Shown here: positions 32,712 through 33,778 of the stretch, one piece after another
Numbering within the stretch: the first letter of the stretch is position 1
Layout: every line of letters starts with the position of its first letter
Assembly: GCA_900545755.1 (NCBI GenBank)
Contig: URAG01000019.1
Location: 1 to 33,778, forward strand
Direction: 5' to 3'
From: an uncultured Cloacibacillus sp.
Lineage (GTDB): Bacteria > Synergistota > Synergistia > Synergistales > Synergistaceae
Length of the DNA: 33,778 nucleotides
Program-made: the position numbers and the translations under genes
The notes under the pieces: generated by a model
The model's input: the letters and a program-made list of their open reading frames with translations, nothing else
What the model was told of the DNA's origin: nothing
Databases searched by the model: none

Positions 32712-33083
32712 ATGGACTGCATATTCTGTAAGCTGAAAAACTACGTGCTTGAAAATGAACTGGCATACGCGGTGTTCGACGTGATGCCGGTCAACCCTGG
32801 ACACCTCCTGATAATCCCGAAACGTCACGTCCAGAATTACTTCGACATAACGCCGGAAGAAGAGCTGGCGATGCACGACCTTCTGCATAAAGGCAAAAAA
32901 CTTATCGACGAGAAGTATTCGCCCGACGGCTACAACTTCGGCGTCAACTGCAATGAGTGCGCCGGACAGACCGTCATGCACGTTCATATGCATCTTATAC
33001 CGCGCTACAAAGGAGACACAAAATTCGTGCATGGTGGAGTGCGCGGCGTAATTCCCGAAAAGATGTCCGACCTTAAAAAATAA
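32712..33083 (+). CDS. HIT-family nucleotide-binding protein (Hint-like)
   Basis: 123 residues. The N-terminal CIFCK, PGHLLIIPKRHV in the middle, and the histidine triad HVHMHLIP (His90, His92, His94) are diagnostic of the HIT superfamily, Hint branch. Such proteins hydrolyse nucleoside phosphoramidates or AMP-lysine. The physiological substrate is uncertain. It starts 2 bases after the rsfS stop and ends the obg-nadD cluster before a terminator. Confidence 0.95.
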   Translation: MDCIFCKLKNYVLENELAYAVFDVMPVNPGHLLIIPKRHVQNYFDITPEEELAMHDLLHKGKKLIDEKYSPDGYNFGVNCNECAGQTVMHVHMHLIPRYKGDTKFVHGGVRGVIPEKMSDLKK

Positions 33084-33115
33084 TAAAACATTATCAAAAT
33101 TATAAGACGCTATGG

Positions 33116-33146
33116 TCCGACGGCGAAACAGCCGCCGGATTTTTTT
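33116..33146 (+). terminator. Intrinsic terminator after the HIT gene
   Basis: TCCGACGGC (33116-33124) pairs with GCCGCCGGA (33131-33139) with one internal A/C mismatch and a GAAACA loop, followed by seven T. Confidence 0.88.
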
Positions 33147-33186
33147 GTTTTAAGTAGGCAAATAGGGCCTGCATAATGATCAGAGC

Positions 33187-33192
33187 TATAAT
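33187..33192 (+). promoter_or_regulatory. Possible -10 element for the PanE-like gene
   Basis: A perfect TATAAT lies 45 bases before the ATG at 33238 and downstream of the terminator, so the gene needs its own promoter here. No good -35 is found at 16-18 bases, so support is limited. Confidence 0.35.
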
Positions 33193-33237
33193 TAGAAAAA
33201 ATAATCCATCACTAAACGACGACAGGGGAGATACACG

Positions 33238-33778
33238 ATGAAAATAGCTGTATTAGGAATAGGCGGCGTAGGCGGCTTGATCGGCGGAGTCTTGGCAAGA
33301 AAAAATGAAGAAACATATTTCATAGCGCGCGGGCAAACGTTGGAAGCAATACGCAGCGGCGGTCTGCATGTAGAATCTGCGCTGTTTGGTGATTTCACTG
33401 TCAGGCCGAAAGACGTTTGCGAAACAGCCGGTGATTTCGGCGTTATGGACGCCGTCATAATCTCATGTAAAGGGTACAGCCTCAAAGAAGCCTGCCGCAT
33501 CGTCTCTCCTATGGTGGGCGATGGAACGCTCGTCGTACCACTGCTTAACGGTGTCAAAATCTCCGACATGATAAAACCGCTGCTTCCTCCATGCCTGCTC
33601 GCCGACGGAACCATCCACGTCTTTAGCCATATAGAGGAACCGGGCCATATAGTCCAGAGCTACGGCTCATGCCATGTCATCATAGGCATGAAAGGCGGCG
33701 AACGTCCGGAAAAGCTCGAAGAGTTGGCGGAGGCGCTCAACGGTGCGGATATAATGACGAGCGTCAGCGACAATATAC
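33238..33778 (+). CDS. PanE/ApbA-type ketopantoate reductase-like protein (5' part)
   Basis: The frame runs open to the window edge, so the gene is truncated at 180 codons. ATG 33238 has AGGGGAG (33224-33230) 7 bases upstream. The N-terminal Rossmann motif is VLGIGGVGGLIGGVLA. Further on, VIISCKGYSL and VVPLLNGV match the ketopantoate reductase family (the latter to the QNG loop, here LLNGV). The family covers ketopantoate reductase of CoA synthesis and other 2-hydroxyacid dehydrogenases. Without the C-terminal domain and with no pantothenate genes nearby, the substrate remains open. Confidence 0.85.
   Translation, partial: MKIAVLGIGGVGGLIGGVLARKNEETYFIARGQTLEAIRSGGLHVESALFGDFTVRPKDVCETAGDFGVMDAVIISCKGYSLKEACRIVSPMVGDGTLVVPLLNGVKISDMIKPLLPPCLLADGTIHVFSHIEEPGHIVQSYGSCHVIIGMKGGERPEKLEELAEALNGADIMTSVSDNI

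Overview
The window (33,778 bp, G+C rich, both strands read) looks like chromosomal DNA of an anaerobic, diderm bacterium of the phylum Synergistota, probably a Cloacibacillus/Synergistes-type member of the Synergistaceae. This is inferred from gene order and protein style (a dcw cluster ending in ftsQ-ftsA-ftsZ, an FL-domain DAHP synthase, a MoeA-PBP fusion, G+C-rich codons with frequent ATA). No rRNA marker is present, so the assignment is provisional.

Layout. (1) 1-7568: the tail of the division and cell-wall cluster, ftsW (partial)-murG-murC-murB-ftsQ-ftsA-ftsZ, followed by a radical SAM gene that appears to start at a CTG overlapping the ftsZ stop, and a membrane-anchored SPOR protein. 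(2) 9805-15300: a terminator-like hairpin, then a molybdenum/tungsten cofactor operon: moeA, a second MoeA fused to a periplasmic-binding-protein-like domain, moaA, moaC, and a Mog protein with an extra N-terminal domain. (3) 15301-19650: a convergent lipase-like gene, then a divergent copper-resistance operon copA-csoR with a CsoR-type operator. CopA carries a CopZ-like domain at its C-terminus. (4) 19695-28132: an aromatic amino-acid operon aroF-tyrA-aroB-aroA-aroC-pheA-aroE/K-aroQ, encoding all seven shikimate steps plus the Phe and Tyr branch enzymes. (5) 28129-33083: rplU-rpmA, a terminator, then obg-nadD-LCP protein-rsfS-HIT protein. (6) 33238 to the end: a partial PanE/ApbA-type reductase.

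The most striking element is the leader in front of the aro operon. A good sigma70-type promoter is followed by a 21-codon ORF with a clear Shine-Dalgarno site. Ten of its 21 residues are aromatic (5 Phe, 4 Tyr, 1 Trp), nine of them within residues 7-17. Next comes a 12-bp perfect hairpin with a run of six T, then aroF. This is the architecture of ribosome-mediated transcription attenuation, here placed over a complete shikimate/Phe/Tyr operon. I could also find competing 1:2 and 2:3 pairings that would complete the switch.

The genes are densely packed, mostly with ATGA-type or short overlaps. Several true starts lie inside longer open frames and were placed by Shine-Dalgarno spacing.
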